A stretch of 64,000 nt of DNA from Planctomonas psychrotolerans (GTDB taxonomy: Bacteria > Actinomycetota > Actinomycetes > Actinomycetales > Microbacteriaceae), in NCBI RefSeq assembly GCF_008642235.1, contig NZ_SJEV01000001.1, forward strand, positions 310,001-374,000, read 5' to 3'. Position numbers and translations under genes: made by a program. This document shows, in pieces, positions 33,056 to 42,651 of the stretch. The first letter of the stretch is position 1, and every line of letters starts with the position of its first letter. The notes under the pieces are model-generated. The model did not search any database, was not told the origin of the DNA, and saw only the letters and a list, made by a program, of their open reading frames with translations.

Positions 33056-33910
33056 CTAGGCCTGCTCGAACTCCTGACGCGCGCGGCCGAGACCGTCGAT
33101 CTCGAGCTCGACCACGTCACCAGCCCGGAGGTAGGGCTTGTCAGGCAGACCCATCGCGACTCCCGCGGGAGTTCCCGTGTTGATGAGGTCGCCGGGGTTC
33201 AGCACCATGAACTGGCTGAGGTACCAGACCACATGGCGGATCCCGAAGATCATGTTCGCGGTGGTGCCGTCCTGGCGCAGCGTGCCGTTCACCCACAGCC
33301 GAAGACCCAGCGCCTGCGGATCGGCGACCTCGGACGCGGGCACGAACACCGGTCCGAGCGGGTTGAACGTCTCGCAGCTCTTGCCCTTGTCCCAGGTGCC
33401 GCCACGCTCGAGCTGGAACTCGCGCTCCGATACGTCATGCGACAGCACGTAGCCCGCGATGCAGGCGTCGGCGTCCTCGGGCGACTCGAGGTAACGGGCG
33501 GTCTCGCCGATCACGACACCGAGCTCCACCTCCCAGTCGGTCTTCGTGGACTGGCGCGGGATGAGCACCCGGTCGTTCGCGCCGACGATGGTGGACGGGT
33601 CCTTCATGAAGATCACGGGCTCCGAGGGCGGCTCCGCGCCGGTCTCCTCGGCGTGGTCCCGATAGTTCAGACCGATGCAGACCACCTTGCCCGGGCGTGC
33701 GATCGGCGGTCCGACGCGCACACCGGACGTGTCCAGGTCGGGCAGGGTGCCGTTGTCCACCGCCGATCGCGCCGCCGTAACTCCCCCGCCGGCGAAGAAC
33801 TCCCCGGAGATGTCGGATGTTACCGACCGGAGGTCGTAGGTGCGCCCGTCCACCTCCACACAGGGGATCTCTTCGCCGATGCTTCCGAGTCGAACGAACG
33901 TGAACGTCAT
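33056..33910 (-). CDS. Fumarylacetoacetate-hydrolase-family protein, probable diketo-deoxyfuconate hydrolase
   Basis: A 284-residue FAH-superfamily enzyme. The metal-binding core is visible: WEVELGVVIG supplies two Glu, SHDVSERE the Asp, and the conserved NYRDHAEE and GKSCETFNPLGPV follow. In oxidative L-fucose or L-rhamnose breakdown such an enzyme cleaves 2,4-diketo-3-deoxy-sugar acids to pyruvate and lactate; the neighbouring fuconate dehydratase, fucose dehydrogenase and fucosidase support that role. The ATG at 33910 has AAGGAGA just upstream. It is divergent from the FadR-type regulator, so the 212-bp gap probably carries the operator. Confidence 0.85.
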   Translation of the reverse strand: MTFTFVRLGSIGEEIPCVEVDGRTYDLRSVTSDISGEFFAGGGVTAARSAVDNGTLPDLDTSGVRVGPPIARPGKVVCIGLNYRDHAEETGAEPPSEPVIFMKDPSTIVGANDRVLIPRQSTKTDWEVELGVVIGETARYLESPEDADACIAGYVLSHDVSEREFQLERGGTWDKGKSCETFNPLGPVFVPASEVADPQALGLRLWVNGTLRQDGTTANMIFGIRHVVWYLSQFMVLNPGDLINTGTPAGVAMGLPDKPYLRAGDVVELEIDGLGRARQEFEQA

Positions 33911-34110
33911 GGGTCTCCTTAGAGGTGGGGTGGATCGGTGGGACGGGACGGCCGCATCTACCCTGCGGAACGGCTCGAGGCGCGGCGCGATCCGCTCGGG
34001 CGCACGCGGTACCTCCGAGTGCGCGTCGGCACGGCTTCTACTGTGCTGGCATCCCCCGGGCGTGTCAATGCAATGATCCGATGACCGGCACATGCATCGA
34101 CCCCCGTCCG

Positions 34111-34116
34111 TACACT
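34111..34116 (+). promoter_or_regulatory. -10 box of leaderless fadR-type regulator gene
   Basis: TACACT followed by 6 bases (TGCTGC) and the ATG at 34123. It selects this ATG over the upstream ATG at 34081. No clear regulator palindrome was found in 33911-34110. Confidence 0.5.
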
Positions 34117-34122
34117 TGCTGC

Positions 34123-34944
34123 ATGACCGACCGGCGCGACCCCCCAACCCCTCGGTCGAACCCCGACGCACCGGAACCGGCGTCGACGCAGACGCCGCGC
34201 ACGATGTCCCGTTCCAGCACAGCCGGCGGCGGGTCGCAAACCGACGTGGTGCTGCGCGGTATCAAGCGGATGATTACCGGTGGACAGCTCGGGCCGGGCG
34301 CCCGTCTCCCCATCGAGAAGGACCTCGCGATCGAGTTCGGCGTGTCCCGCGGATCGCTCCGCGAGGGCGTCCGGGCGCTCTGCATCATGGGCGTTCTGGA
34401 GACGCGCCAGGGCGACGGCACGTACGTCACCTCGCTCGACTCCGACCTCCTCCTCGCGCCGATGAGTTTCATGGTCGACCTGCAGGCGCCCGGCGAGCAG
34501 CACCACCTGCACGCGGTGCGCCGTGTTCTCGAGTCGGAGGCTGCGGCACGCGCTGCGCTCACGATCAGCGAGGAGGACCTCGACGAGGCCGCCCGCATCC
34601 TCGACCGGGTCGAACCGCTCGTGCTCACGGAGGGCACCATCGATCACGAGGCGGTGATGGACGCCGACCTGGCGTTCCACCGCATCATCGGTCACGCCTC
34701 GGGCAACTCCGCCCTCGCCGCCCTCATCGACGCGCTCGGGAGCCGCACCGTGCGCGCCCGCATGTGGCTCGCAATGCAGCGCGAAGCGCAGGTGCGCACG
34801 GCGTATCGCGAGCACGTGACCATCCTCCGCGCGCTGCAGGCGCGGGACCCCGACCGCGCCCGCCTGCTGATGGGCGCACACCTCCTCGCCATCGAGGATT
34901 CCGTGCATCACGCGCCGGAGATCGGCCTCGATCCCGACCAGTAG
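34123..34944 (+). CDS. FadR-subfamily GntR transcriptional regulator
   Basis: A 273-residue regulator. After a Pro/Ser-rich N-terminal tail of about 40 residues comes a winged helix: RLPIEKDLAIEFGVSRGSLREGVRAL and VLETRQGDGTYV. The C-terminal FCD domain has the helical metal-binding pattern Asp/His/His (DADLAFHRIIGHASGN, YREHVTIL, LLMGAHL). Its place inside the fucose genes suggests it senses a sugar-acid intermediate and represses them. Its last 37 bp overlap, tail to tail, the end of the fuconate dehydratase gene on the other strand. Confidence 0.87.
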   Translation: MTDRRDPPTPRSNPDAPEPASTQTPRTMSRSSTAGGGSQTDVVLRGIKRMITGGQLGPGARLPIEKDLAIEFGVSRGSLREGVRALCIMGVLETRQGDGTYVTSLDSDLLLAPMSFMVDLQAPGEQHHLHAVRRVLESEAAARAALTISEEDLDEAARILDRVEPLVLTEGTIDHEAVMDADLAFHRIIGHASGNSALAALIDALGSRTVRARMWLAMQREAQVRTAYREHVTILRALQARDPDRARLLMGAHLLAIEDSVHHAPEIGLDPDQ

Positions 34945-36224
34945 GACCCCTCGGGGAACGCGTATGTGTCGATCGACGACTCGAACATCTCCGCGCTGTA
35001 GCCGGGTGCCGTCGGCAGCACATAGGCGCCGTTCCGCACGACCACCGGGTCGACGAAGTGCTCGTGCAGGTGGTCGACGTACTCGGTGACGCGATTCTCG
35101 AGCGTCCCCGACACCGCCACGTAGTCGAACACCGACAGGTGCTGCACCAGCTCGCAGAGCCCCACACCGCCGGCGTGCGGGCAGACCGGCACGCCGAACT
35201 TCTTCGCCAGCAGATACACGGAGAGCACCTCGTTCACGCTGCCGAGCCGGGCCGCGTCCAGTTGGCAGAAGTCGAGCGCCTCGGCCTGGAACATCTGCTT
35301 GAACAGCACCCGGTTCATGCCGTGCTCGCCGGATGCGACACCGATCGGCGCGACGGCCCGACGAATGGCGGCGTGACCGAGCACGTCGTCGGGGCTCGTC
35401 GGCTCCTCGATCCACAGCGGTTCGAAGCGCGCGAGCTCACTCACCCATTCGATGGCCTCGGGCACGTCCCACACCTGATTGGCGTCGATCATGAGCTTCA
35501 GATCGTCCCCGATGACCTCGCGGGCGATGGTCAGCCGGCGGATGTCGCTCTCGAGGTCCGCGCCGACTTTGAGCTTGATGTGGCTGTATCCCGCGTCGAC
35601 CGCCTCCTGGCAGAGGCGGCGCAGCTTGTCGTCGGAGTAGCCGAGCCAACCAGCACTCGTGGTGTAACAGGGGTACCCGCTCGACTCCAGCTCCGCGATC
35701 CGGTCCGCGCGGGTCGGCTCGAGCTCGGTGAGGAGGTCGACGGCCTCCTCCCGGGTGAGCGCATCGGAGAGGTAACGCAGGTCGGCGGCATCCGCCAGCT
35801 GCTCGGGGGTCATGTCGGTGAGCAAACGCCAGAGCGGCACTCCGGCGCGCCGTGCCGCGAGGTCCCACACCGCGTTCATCACGGCCGCGAGGGCGAGGTG
35901 GATCACCCCTTTGTCGGGACCCACCCAGCGCAGCTGCGAGTCGCTCTGGAGTTCGCGGTAGATGCCGCCGAGGTCGCTCACCAGGGTCTCGACGTCGCGC
36001 CCGACCAGCGGAAGCGCCCGCAGCCGTGCAGCCTCGGCGCACAGGTCGTTGCCGCGCCCGATCGTGAAGGTGAAGCCGTAACCCGACAGCTCCGGGTCGT
36101 CGGTCGTGATCCGGACGTAGGCGGCCGAGTAGTCGGCGTCCGCGTTCATCGCGTCGGAGCCGTCCATCGTCAGCGACGTGGGAAAGCGCACATCGCTGAC
36201 CGTGACGGCGGTGATGACGGTCAT
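34908..36224 (-). CDS. L-fuconate dehydratase (enolase superfamily)
   Basis: A 438-residue mandelate-racemase/enolase superfamily dehydratase of the FucD type, which turns L-fuconate into 2-keto-3-deoxy-L-fuconate. Motifs in order: HIKLKVG with the catalytic Lys pair, metal ligands in MIDANQVW (Asp), WIEEPTSPDD (Glu) and ASGEHGMNR (Glu), then CPHAGGVGLCELVQH with the general acid/base His. The FucD-type SGYPCYTTSAGWLGY segment is also present. The start overlaps the aldo/keto reductase stop by 4 bp. The 3' end overlaps the regulator gene by 37 bp. Confidence 0.9.
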   Translation of the reverse strand: MTVITAVTVSDVRFPTSLTMDGSDAMNADADYSAAYVRITTDDPELSGYGFTFTIGRGNDLCAEAARLRALPLVGRDVETLVSDLGGIYRELQSDSQLRWVGPDKGVIHLALAAVMNAVWDLAARRAGVPLWRLLTDMTPEQLADAADLRYLSDALTREEAVDLLTELEPTRADRIAELESSGYPCYTTSAGWLGYSDDKLRRLCQEAVDAGYSHIKLKVGADLESDIRRLTIAREVIGDDLKLMIDANQVWDVPEAIEWVSELARFEPLWIEEPTSPDDVLGHAAIRRAVAPIGVASGEHGMNRVLFKQMFQAEALDFCQLDAARLGSVNEVLSVYLLAKKFGVPVCPHAGGVGLCELVQHLSVFDYVAVSGTLENRVTEYVDHLHEHFVDPVVVRNGAYVLPTAPGYSAEMFESSIDTYAFPEGSYWSGSRPISGA

Positions 36225-37231
36225 CGCGCCACCTGCCCGTCGCCGTCGTCGATGCGCGGGAAGCCCTCGGGGATCAGGCCCGCCGCGGCGAGGTCCGTCC
36301 ACACCCCGACGGGCACGCGTGCGCCGAAGCGGGCCAGATTGCTCTCCACTTCGGCAGCCGAGTGCGCGCCGACCAGCACGGAGATGACGGTCGGCGAGTT
36401 CAGCGGGTAATCGAGAGCCGCCTCGGGCAGCGTCGCGCCGTGGATCTCGCAGATGTCCGCGATCTGGTTGGCTCGCTCGAGGAGCTCGGCGGGCGCGGGT
36501 GCGTAGTTGTACCTGGCCTCGGCGGAGGGCCGCTCCGAGCCGAGCAGGCCGCTGTTGTACGCACCGCCGGCCACGATGCGCACGCCCCGCTCGGTGGCGA
36601 GGGGCAGCAGCTCGTCCAGCGCCTCGGAGTTCACGAGGGTGAGGCGACCCGCGCACAGCACGACGTCGATGTCGACCTCGCGGATGAATCGTGCCAGCAT
36701 CGCGGTCTGGTTCATGCCCGCGCCGACCGCCCGCACCACGCCCTCGTCCCGCAGGGCGATGAGTGCCGGCAGCGCCTCCGCCACCGCCTGGTCGCCGAAG
36801 TCGTCGGGATCGTGCAGGTAGGCGATATCGATGCGGTCGAGGTCGAGCCGCTCGAGGCTCTCCTCGATCGATCGGCGCACGCCGTCGGCCGTGAGGTCCC
36901 ACTCCCGGCGGGGGTCGGCCGGTACCGCGAAGTTCTCAGGGTCGGTCTGCGACGCGGTTTCGGGGGACGGCACCAGCAGCCGCCCCACCTTCGTGGACAG
37001 CACGTACTCGTCGCGGGGCCTGTCGCGCAGCGCGTCGCCGAGTCGCCGCTCGGAGAGCCCGACGCCGTAGTGCGGCGCGGTGTCGAAGTAGCGGATGCCG
37101 CCGTCCCAGGCCGCATCGACGACCGCGGTGGCCTCCTCGTCGGTGATGCTGCGGAACAGGTTGCCGAGCTGGGCGGTTCCGAGCCCGAGCTCGGTCACCT
37201 CCACGCCGCGTGCCGTTGTGCGAGTGTGCAT
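36221..37231 (-). CDS. Aldo/keto reductase, L-fucose (D-threo-aldose) dehydrogenase-like
   Basis: A 336-residue aldo/keto reductase with Asp50 and Tyr55 (YFDTAPHYG), Lys81 (STKVGR) and a His near 134 (YLHDPDD). The VGRLLVP segment and the length match NAD(P)-linked D-threo-aldose 1-dehydrogenases, which oxidise L-fucose to its lactone, the first step of oxidative fucose breakdown. Start ATG at 37231 has GAAGGGA upstream. It is followed directly by fuconate dehydratase with a 4-bp overlap. A separate lactonase gene was not found in the window. Confidence 0.85.
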   Translation of the reverse strand: MHTRTTARGVEVTELGLGTAQLGNLFRSITDEEATAVVDAAWDGGIRYFDTAPHYGVGLSERRLGDALRDRPRDEYVLSTKVGRLLVPSPETASQTDPENFAVPADPRREWDLTADGVRRSIEESLERLDLDRIDIAYLHDPDDFGDQAVAEALPALIALRDEGVVRAVGAGMNQTAMLARFIREVDIDVVLCAGRLTLVNSEALDELLPLATERGVRIVAGGAYNSGLLGSERPSAEARYNYAPAPAELLERANQIADICEIHGATLPEAALDYPLNSPTVISVLVGAHSAAEVESNLARFGARVPVGVWTDLAAAGLIPEGFPRIDDGDGQVAR

Positions 37232-37387
37232 GACGTCCCTTCGTTGCGCGCCGACACCGGAAAACGACACCGCCGCTCGAAAAGGTTAGATCAATTCACG
37301 GCTCTCTGCCCCGGCCGGTGCACGGAGAACCCGACCGCGTCGGCACCGCACGCGCGCGTCCGCTCCGTGCCGGTGCGCCGGACCCGA

Positions 37388-38683
37388 TCAGCGGAGGAAC
37401 AGCTCGATGACGGGCACGGCGACGTCCGGGCGACGCACGGGCAGGGTGAGTGTGAGGGTGCCCTCGGGCTGTCCGCCCATGCCCGTATTCTGCGCCGGTG
37501 TCGACGGATCGATCTCCCGCATGCCGATCTCCGACGCATCGCCCAGCAGTTGTGCGTACGCCACGCGCCCGGCGAGTCCGGGCAGGTGCACGTGCTCGAA
37601 CGGCCACGCGAAGAGGTGCAGGTAGAGCCGATCCCCGCGTTGCGTGTACCTGGCGTCCGGCGGCGGTGCGAACGCGGCGGCACCGGCACCGTAGATGGAA
37701 CGGGAGTGCAGGCGCATCCACTCCCCGATGGCGGCGAGGGACGCGGTCGCCACGGGGTCGAACGTGCCGCGGGCCGTCGGCCCCACGTTGAGCAGCAGGT
37801 TGCCGTTCTTCGACACGCCGTCGACGAGCATCCGCACCAGGAGGTCGGGAGACTTGATGTTCGCATTGTCACGGAAGTAGCCCCAGCTGCCATTGAGCGT
37901 CTGGCATGCCTCCCACAGCACCTCCGAGCCGTCGACCGTCATCGGGCCGGACGGCTGGTACTGCTCCGGGGTGACGAAGTCTCCGGGGATGCCGAGCCGG
38001 TCGTTCACCAGGATTCCGGGCTGCAGCTCCCGGGTGAGCGCGAGCAGGTCGGACGACCCCCAGTCGTCGGGCCCCTTGCCGCCCTCGATCGACGAGTGCG
38101 GGTCATCGGCGTAGGAGAAGTCGTAGAAGAAGTAGTCGATGCGGCCGTAGTTCGTGAGCAGCTCCCGTACCTGACCGTGCAGGTACTCGCGATAGCGGGC
38201 GATGTCCCGCCCCGCGTTGCGCTCGGCCACGTCGGGCGCGTCCCGCTCGGGATGGTGGCCGTCGATCGGGAAGTCCGGGTGGTGCCAGTCGAGCAGCGAG
38301 TGGTAGAACCCCACCTTCAGCCCCGCGGCTCGCACCGCCTCCACGAACGGCGCGATCAGGTCGCGGCCGTACGGGGTGTTGCGCGCCGTGTAGTCGGTGA
38401 GTGCGGAGTCCCACAGGCAGAATCCCTCGTGGTGCTTCGTCGTGATCACCACGTACTTCATGCCGGCATCCTTCGCGGCGCGCGCCCACGCCACGGGGTC
38501 GTACAGGTCGGGGTCGAAGTAGTCCGTGTACCTGGCGTAGGTCTCGCCGTCGATGCGCTCGAAACTGGCCACCCACTCGTGCCGCGCCGGAAGCGCGTAC
38601 AGGCCCCAGTGCAGGAACAGCCCGAGTCGAGCCTCGGAGAACCAGCTCGCGAATTCGGTGGAGCGTGCGGAATCGGTGGTCAT
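37388..38683 (-). CDS. Alpha-L-fucosidase (GH29)
   Basis: A 431-residue glycoside hydrolase family 29 enzyme releasing L-fucose from oligosaccharides. Typical marks: WFSEARLGLFLHWGLYALP at the N-terminus, YVVITTKHHEGFCLW, LKVGFYHSLLDWHHPD, and DYFFYDFSYAD, where the nucleophile Asp is expected. A beta-rich C-terminal domain follows. No signal peptide is visible, so it probably acts on imported fucosides in the cytoplasm. A GGGGAA ribosome site precedes the ATG. It lies upstream of the fucose dehydrogenase-like gene, 156 bp away; 37271-37387 holds no other feature. Confidence 0.93.
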   Translation of the reverse strand: MTTDSARSTEFASWFSEARLGLFLHWGLYALPARHEWVASFERIDGETYARYTDYFDPDLYDPVAWARAAKDAGMKYVVITTKHHEGFCLWDSALTDYTARNTPYGRDLIAPFVEAVRAAGLKVGFYHSLLDWHHPDFPIDGHHPERDAPDVAERNAGRDIARYREYLHGQVRELLTNYGRIDYFFYDFSYADDPHSSIEGGKGPDDWGSSDLLALTRELQPGILVNDRLGIPGDFVTPEQYQPSGPMTVDGSEVLWEACQTLNGSWGYFRDNANIKSPDLLVRMLVDGVSKNGNLLLNVGPTARGTFDPVATASLAAIGEWMRLHSRSIYGAGAAAFAPPPDARYTQRGDRLYLHLFAWPFEHVHLPGLAGRVAYAQLLGDASEIGMREIDPSTPAQNTGMGGQPEGTLTLTLPVRRPDVAVPVIELFLR

Positions 38684-38795
38684 CGTGTTCCCCGGTCGTC
38701 GTCGTTCGGTCGCGTGGCTCCAGTCTGCCCGGCCGCCTCGTCGGGCGCAGCGCGCCCTCCTTGCCCGCCTTCGGCTGAGGTGTTAGTCATACAGG

Positions 38796-39686
38796 ATGGG
38801 CAGAATCACCGTTCGACGTCGGGTCACCCGCCTGACGGTGGGCTCACGGCCGAGCGTGCGGGACGATGTGCTCGCCGTGGAGGAACCGCTCGAGATCCGG
38901 GTCGGCGGAACCTCGCTGGCGATCACGATGCGCACGCCGGGTCACGACTTCGACCTCGCGGCGGGATTCCTCGTCTCCGAGGGGGTCATCCGCTCGGGGC
39001 ATCAATTCGCAGCGGCACGGTACTGCGCGGGGGCGACCGACGAGGGTCTCAACACCTACAACGTTCTCGATGTCACGCTCGCCCCGGGGGTAGCGCCGCC
39101 CGATCCCAGCCTCGAACGCGCCTTCTTCACGACGAGCTCCTGCGGCCTGTGCGGCAAGGCGAGCATCGACGCCGTACGCACCACCACCGCGTACGAGGTT
39201 GCGACGGACGCCCTCGACGTGGATGCCGCGCTCCTCGCGACCCTCCCCGGCCGGCTGCGGGCCGGTCAGGACGTGTTCGAGAAGACCGGCGGACTGCACG
39301 CCGCCGCGCTGTTCGACGGGGGAACGGGCGAACTGCTCGTGCTGCGCGAGGACGTGGGTCGGCATAACGCGGTGGACAAGGTGATCGGCTGGGCCGTGAA
39401 GGAGGACCGGTTGCCGCTACGGGGCACCGTGCTGATGGTGTCGGGACGCGCGAGCTTCGAGCTGACGCAGAAGGCGTCGATGGCGGGCATCCCCCTCCTC
39501 GCCGCCGTCTCGGCGCCCTCGTCCCTCGCGGTGGAACTGGCGGACGAGATCGGGATGACGATCGTCGGGTTCCTCCGCGGGGACTCGATGGTGATCTACA
39601 CGCGGGCCGATCGGATCACGGAGAAGCACGACGAAGAGCGGGACGCGCTGTCCGCAGGTGCGGGACGAGGAAGAGGAACAGCATGA
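38796..39686 (+). CDS. fdhD: Formate dehydrogenase accessory sulfurtransferase FdhD
   Basis: FdhD passes sulfur to the molybdenum cofactor of formate dehydrogenases. The 296 residues carry the redox motif C116-GLC119-GK, the N-terminal EEPLEIRV and [13 protein letters not shown] motifs, and [13 protein letters not shown] and MVSGRASFE in the C-terminal half. The stop overlaps the start of the molybdoenzyme gene by 4 bp, which ties the two together. TAGTCA sits 6 bases before the ATG and may be a -10 box. Confidence 0.95.
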   Translation: MGRITVRRRVTRLTVGSRPSVRDDVLAVEEPLEIRVGGTSLAITMRTPGHDFDLAAGFLVSEGVIRSGHQFAAARYCAGATDEGLNTYNVLDVTLAPGVAPPDPSLERAFFTTSSCGLCGKASIDAVRTTTAYEVATDALDVDAALLATLPGRLRAGQDVFEKTGGLHAAALFDGGTGELLVLREDVGRHNAVDKVIGWAVKEDRLPLRGTVLMVSGRASFELTQKASMAGIPLLAAVSAPSSLAVELADEIGMTIVGFLRGDSMVIYTRADRITEKHDEERDALSAGAGRGRGTA

Positions 39687-41995
39687 CGGAGAAGGCCCCG
39701 ATCGGCGACGTGACCGACGACAACATCACGGTCGGCAAGCCGAAGGACTGGGCCGCGGGGGTGCCCGGGGTGGCCAAGTCGCTCGAGTACGCGTTCAGCT
39801 CGATGGGCGTGCCGCGGTCGCTCACGCTGCTCACCTCGCTCAACCAGAAGGACGGCTTCGACTGCATGAGCTGCGCCTGGCCCGATCCGGACCACCGCAA
39901 GGTCGCCGAGTTCTGCGAGAACGGCGCGAAAGCCGTGGCCTGGGAGGCGACGCAGCTCACGGTGCCCACGAGCTTCTGGTCGGAGCACTCGATCGATGAC
40001 CTGCTCGAGAAGTCGGAGTACTGGCTCGGCATGCAGGGCCGGCTCGTGGAGCCCGTTTACAAGCCGGCGGACACGAACCACTACGAGCCGATCAGCTGGG
40101 AACGCGCCTTCGAGATTCTCGCCGGCAAGCTCAACGGCCTCGATTCCCCCGACCAGGCCGCGTTCTACACCAGCGGACGCACCGCCAACGAGACGGCGTT
40201 CGCCTACCAGCTGTTCGTGCGGGCGTTCGGCACCAACAACCTGCCGGATTGCTCGAACATGTGCCACGAGTCCACGGGTGCTGCCATGGGCGAGACGCTG
40301 GGTGTCGGCAAGTCGACGATCTCCTACGACGACTTCGAGAAGTCCGATCTCATCATCATCATGGGTCAGAACCCCGGCACGAATCACCCGCGCATGCTCA
40401 CCGCGCTCGAGGAGGCCAAGCGCAACGGTGCCAGCATCGTCTCCGTCAACCCGATGCCGGAGGCGGGCCTCAAGCGGTACAAGAATCCGCAGACGGTGCG
40501 GGGCATCCTCGGCCGGGGAACCGAGCTGGCCGACCAGTACCTCCAGATCCGGCTGGGCGGTGACATGGCGCTGATGCAGGCGGTGTCGAAGCGGGTGCTC
40601 GACGCGGAGGACGCGGCACCGGGCACCGTGCTCGACGCCGAATTCCTCGACCGGTACTGCGAGGGTCTCGACGACCTGCGGGAGCACCTCTCGTCGCTCG
40701 ACGAGCAGGCCGTGCTCGACGCGACCGGACTGACCGTCGCCGAGATCGACGAGCTGGCCGAGCGCTACCTCGCGGCGGACCGGGTGATCATCAGCTGGGC
40801 CATGGGTCTCACGCAACACAAAAAAGCCGTCGCGACCATCAAGGAGGTCGTCAATCTGCTGCTCCTCCGCGGCAACATCGGCAAGCCGGGCGCCGGAGCG
40901 TCGCCCATGCGCGGACACAGCAACGTGCAGGGCGACCGAACGATGGGCATCTGGGAGAAGATGCCCCGCTCGTTCATGGAGGCCCTGCAGAACGAGTTCG
41001 GGTTCGATGTGCCCGCCAAGGACGGCGTGGACAGCATCCAGGGCATTCGCGCGATGCAGCGCGGCGAGATCAAGGTCTGGTTCGCCCTCGGAGGCAACCT
41101 CGTCGCGGCGATCTCCGACACCGGCGCCGCCGAGGCGGCCATGCGCGGTACGGAGATGACGGTGCAGGTGTCGACCAAGCTGAATCGGTCGCACGCGGTC
41201 ATCGGAACCGAGGCCCTCATCCTGCCGACCATGGGCCGCACCGAGATCGACGTGCAGGCATCCGGCCCGCAGTTCGTCTCGGTGGAGGACACGGTGTGCG
41301 ACGTGCACGCGTCGCACGGCAAGATCGACCCTGTGGCACCGGGTCTGCTGTCGGAGATCTCGATCGTCACCCGTCTCGCGCGCGCCGTGCTCGGTGACCG
41401 GGTACCCGTGGACTGGGCGGGCTTCGAGCGGAACTACGACACCATCCGCGATCACATCTCCCGCGTGGTGCCGGGGTGCGCGGACTACAACGAGCGCGTC
41501 CGTCGGCCCGGCGGGTTCACGCTGCCGAACGGCCCACGCGATTCGCGTCGCTTCGACACGGCGACCGGCAAGGCTCGCCTCACGGTCAACGAACTGGAGC
41601 ACATCGAGCGGCCGAAGGGCCGGCTGCTGCTGCAGACCCTCCGCGCGCACGACCAGTTCAACACCACGATCTACAGCCAGAACGACCGGTATCGGGGAAT
41701 CAAGCAGGGCCGCAACGTGGTGTTCATCTCGCCCGACGACCTGGCGGAACTCGGACTGTCGGACGGGCAGTCGGTGGACATCTTCAGTGAGTGGCCGGGC
41801 CAACCCGACCGGGTGCTGCGCAAGTTCCGGGCGGTGTCGTACCCCACCGCCCGAGGATGCGCCGCCGCATACTTCCCCGAGGCGAACGTGCTCGTGCCGC
41901 TCGACAGCGCATCTGAGCACAGCAACACCCCGGTGTCGAAGTCGATCCTGGTGCGCATCGAACCCGCCGAGGTGCGCGAGGGCGTGCCGGCGTAG
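39683..41995 (+). CDS. FdhF/YdeP-family molybdopterin oxidoreductase
   Basis: A 770-residue cytoplasmic molybdenum enzyme of the FdhF/YdeP type, predicted to oxidise formate or a related small substrate. It starts with an atypical Cys pair (Cys61 and Cys64 in [10 protein letters not shown]) rather than the four-cysteine motif of classical formate dehydrogenases. Other marks are [65 protein letters not shown] and a C-terminal molybdopterin-dinucleotide domain. No in-frame UGA, so no selenocysteine. It is coupled to fdhD. No iron-sulfur or membrane partner subunit is adjacent. Confidence 0.9.
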   Translation: MTEKAPIGDVTDDNITVGKPKDWAAGVPGVAKSLEYAFSSMGVPRSLTLLTSLNQKDGFDCMSCAWPDPDHRKVAEFCENGAKAVAWEATQLTVPTSFWSEHSIDDLLEKSEYWLGMQGRLVEPVYKPADTNHYEPISWERAFEILAGKLNGLDSPDQAAFYTSGRTANETAFAYQLFVRAFGTNNLPDCSNMCHESTGAAMGETLGVGKSTISYDDFEKSDLIIIMGQNPGTNHPRMLTALEEAKRNGASIVSVNPMPEAGLKRYKNPQTVRGILGRGTELADQYLQIRLGGDMALMQAVSKRVLDAEDAAPGTVLDAEFLDRYCEGLDDLREHLSSLDEQAVLDATGLTVAEIDELAERYLAADRVIISWAMGLTQHKKAVATIKEVVNLLLLRGNIGKPGAGASPMRGHSNVQGDRTMGIWEKMPRSFMEALQNEFGFDVPAKDGVDSIQGIRAMQRGEIKVWFALGGNLVAAISDTGAAEAAMRGTEMTVQVSTKLNRSHAVIGTEALILPTMGRTEIDVQASGPQFVSVEDTVCDVHASHGKIDPVAPGLLSEISIVTRLARAVLGDRVPVDWAGFERNYDTIRDHISRVVPGCADYNERVRRPGGFTLPNGPRDSRRFDTATGKARLTVNELEHIERPKGRLLLQTLRAHDQFNTTIYSQNDRYRGIKQGRNVVFISPDDLAELGLSDGQSVDIFSEWPGQPDRVLRKFRAVSYPTARGCAAAYFPEANVLVPLDSASEHSNTPVSKSILVRIEPAEVREGVPA

Positions 41996-42011
41996 CAGCG
42001 AGCGCGCGCGG

Positions 42012-42047
42012 CGAAGGCCGCCGCCCCGACGGGTGCGACGGCCTTCG
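42012..42047. terminator. Bidirectional terminator after the molybdoenzyme gene
   Basis: CGAAGGCCG pairs with CGGCCTTCG over 9 bp with an 18-base loop, in the gap between the convergent molybdoenzyme and SnoaL-like genes. The arms are symmetrical, so it can act on both strands. Confidence 0.65.
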
Positions 42048-42069
42048 ATGATCCGGGTGACGGCAGGTG

Positions 42070-42483
42070 CTAGACCTGCACGGCTCCGATCTGCTGCAGG
42101 ATGCCGAGCTGGTCGGTAGCGCCCCAGCGCTCGACGAGCTTGCCGTTCTCGAAGCGGCCGATCTGGATGCCGCGCACCGAGATCGACTTGCCGGTGGGCT
42201 CGATGCCCATCAACGGGCCGTCGTGGGTGCCGGTGATGGTGAGGGCCACCACCACGTTGTCGTCGTCCGCCACGAGGGTCTCGGGCGACAGCGCCGCATC
42301 CGGGAATGCCGTGAGGAACTCGGTCCAGAACTGCTTGATGCCCTCGACTCCCGCGGCCTGCCCGGGCGCCGGGTCGTGGTCGACGACGTTGGTGTCGAAC
42401 ACCTCGTCGAGGTGTTCGATGTCACGGTTGGTGAGCAGCTCGCCGAGCCGCTCCTGGGCCTTCACATTCTGTTCTCTAGTCAT
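42070..42483 (-). CDS. SnoaL-like ester cyclase family protein
   Basis: A 137-residue NTF2-fold protein of the SnoaL-like polyketide cyclase group. Typical marks are DEVFDTNVVDHDPAPG, GVEGIKQFWTEFLTAFPD and GKLVERWGATDQLGILQQIG. Many stand-alone members are small hydrolases or binding proteins of unknown role, and no polyketide genes lie nearby. The ATG at 42483 has GGGAGAAG upstream; a longer start at 42540 is less likely. It is divergent from the FNT-family gene. Confidence 0.85.
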   Translation of the reverse strand: MTREQNVKAQERLGELLTNRDIEHLDEVFDTNVVDHDPAPGQAAGVEGIKQFWTEFLTAFPDAALSPETLVADDDNVVVALTITGTHDGPLMGIEPTGKSISVRGIQIGRFENGKLVERWGATDQLGILQQIGAVQV

Positions 42484-42651
42484 ACTTCTCCCGGGTTCGA
42501 TGGGGGCGTGCCCGATTCCGGCACCCTTCAGGCTTACCACGGTCGGCCCTCACGAGCCGAAGGCCGCCGCAGCGCGGGGGCCGCGTCAGTACAGTGTGCA
42601 CAGCCGACAGAGGCGCAGAGCCCAGAAGGAACACCGACACGGAGGCCGCTC

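Noticed and set aside
39683-41995. Selenocysteine in the formate-dehydrogenase-like enzyme
   Set aside because: There is no in-frame TGA at the active site; cysteines occupy the relevant regions.
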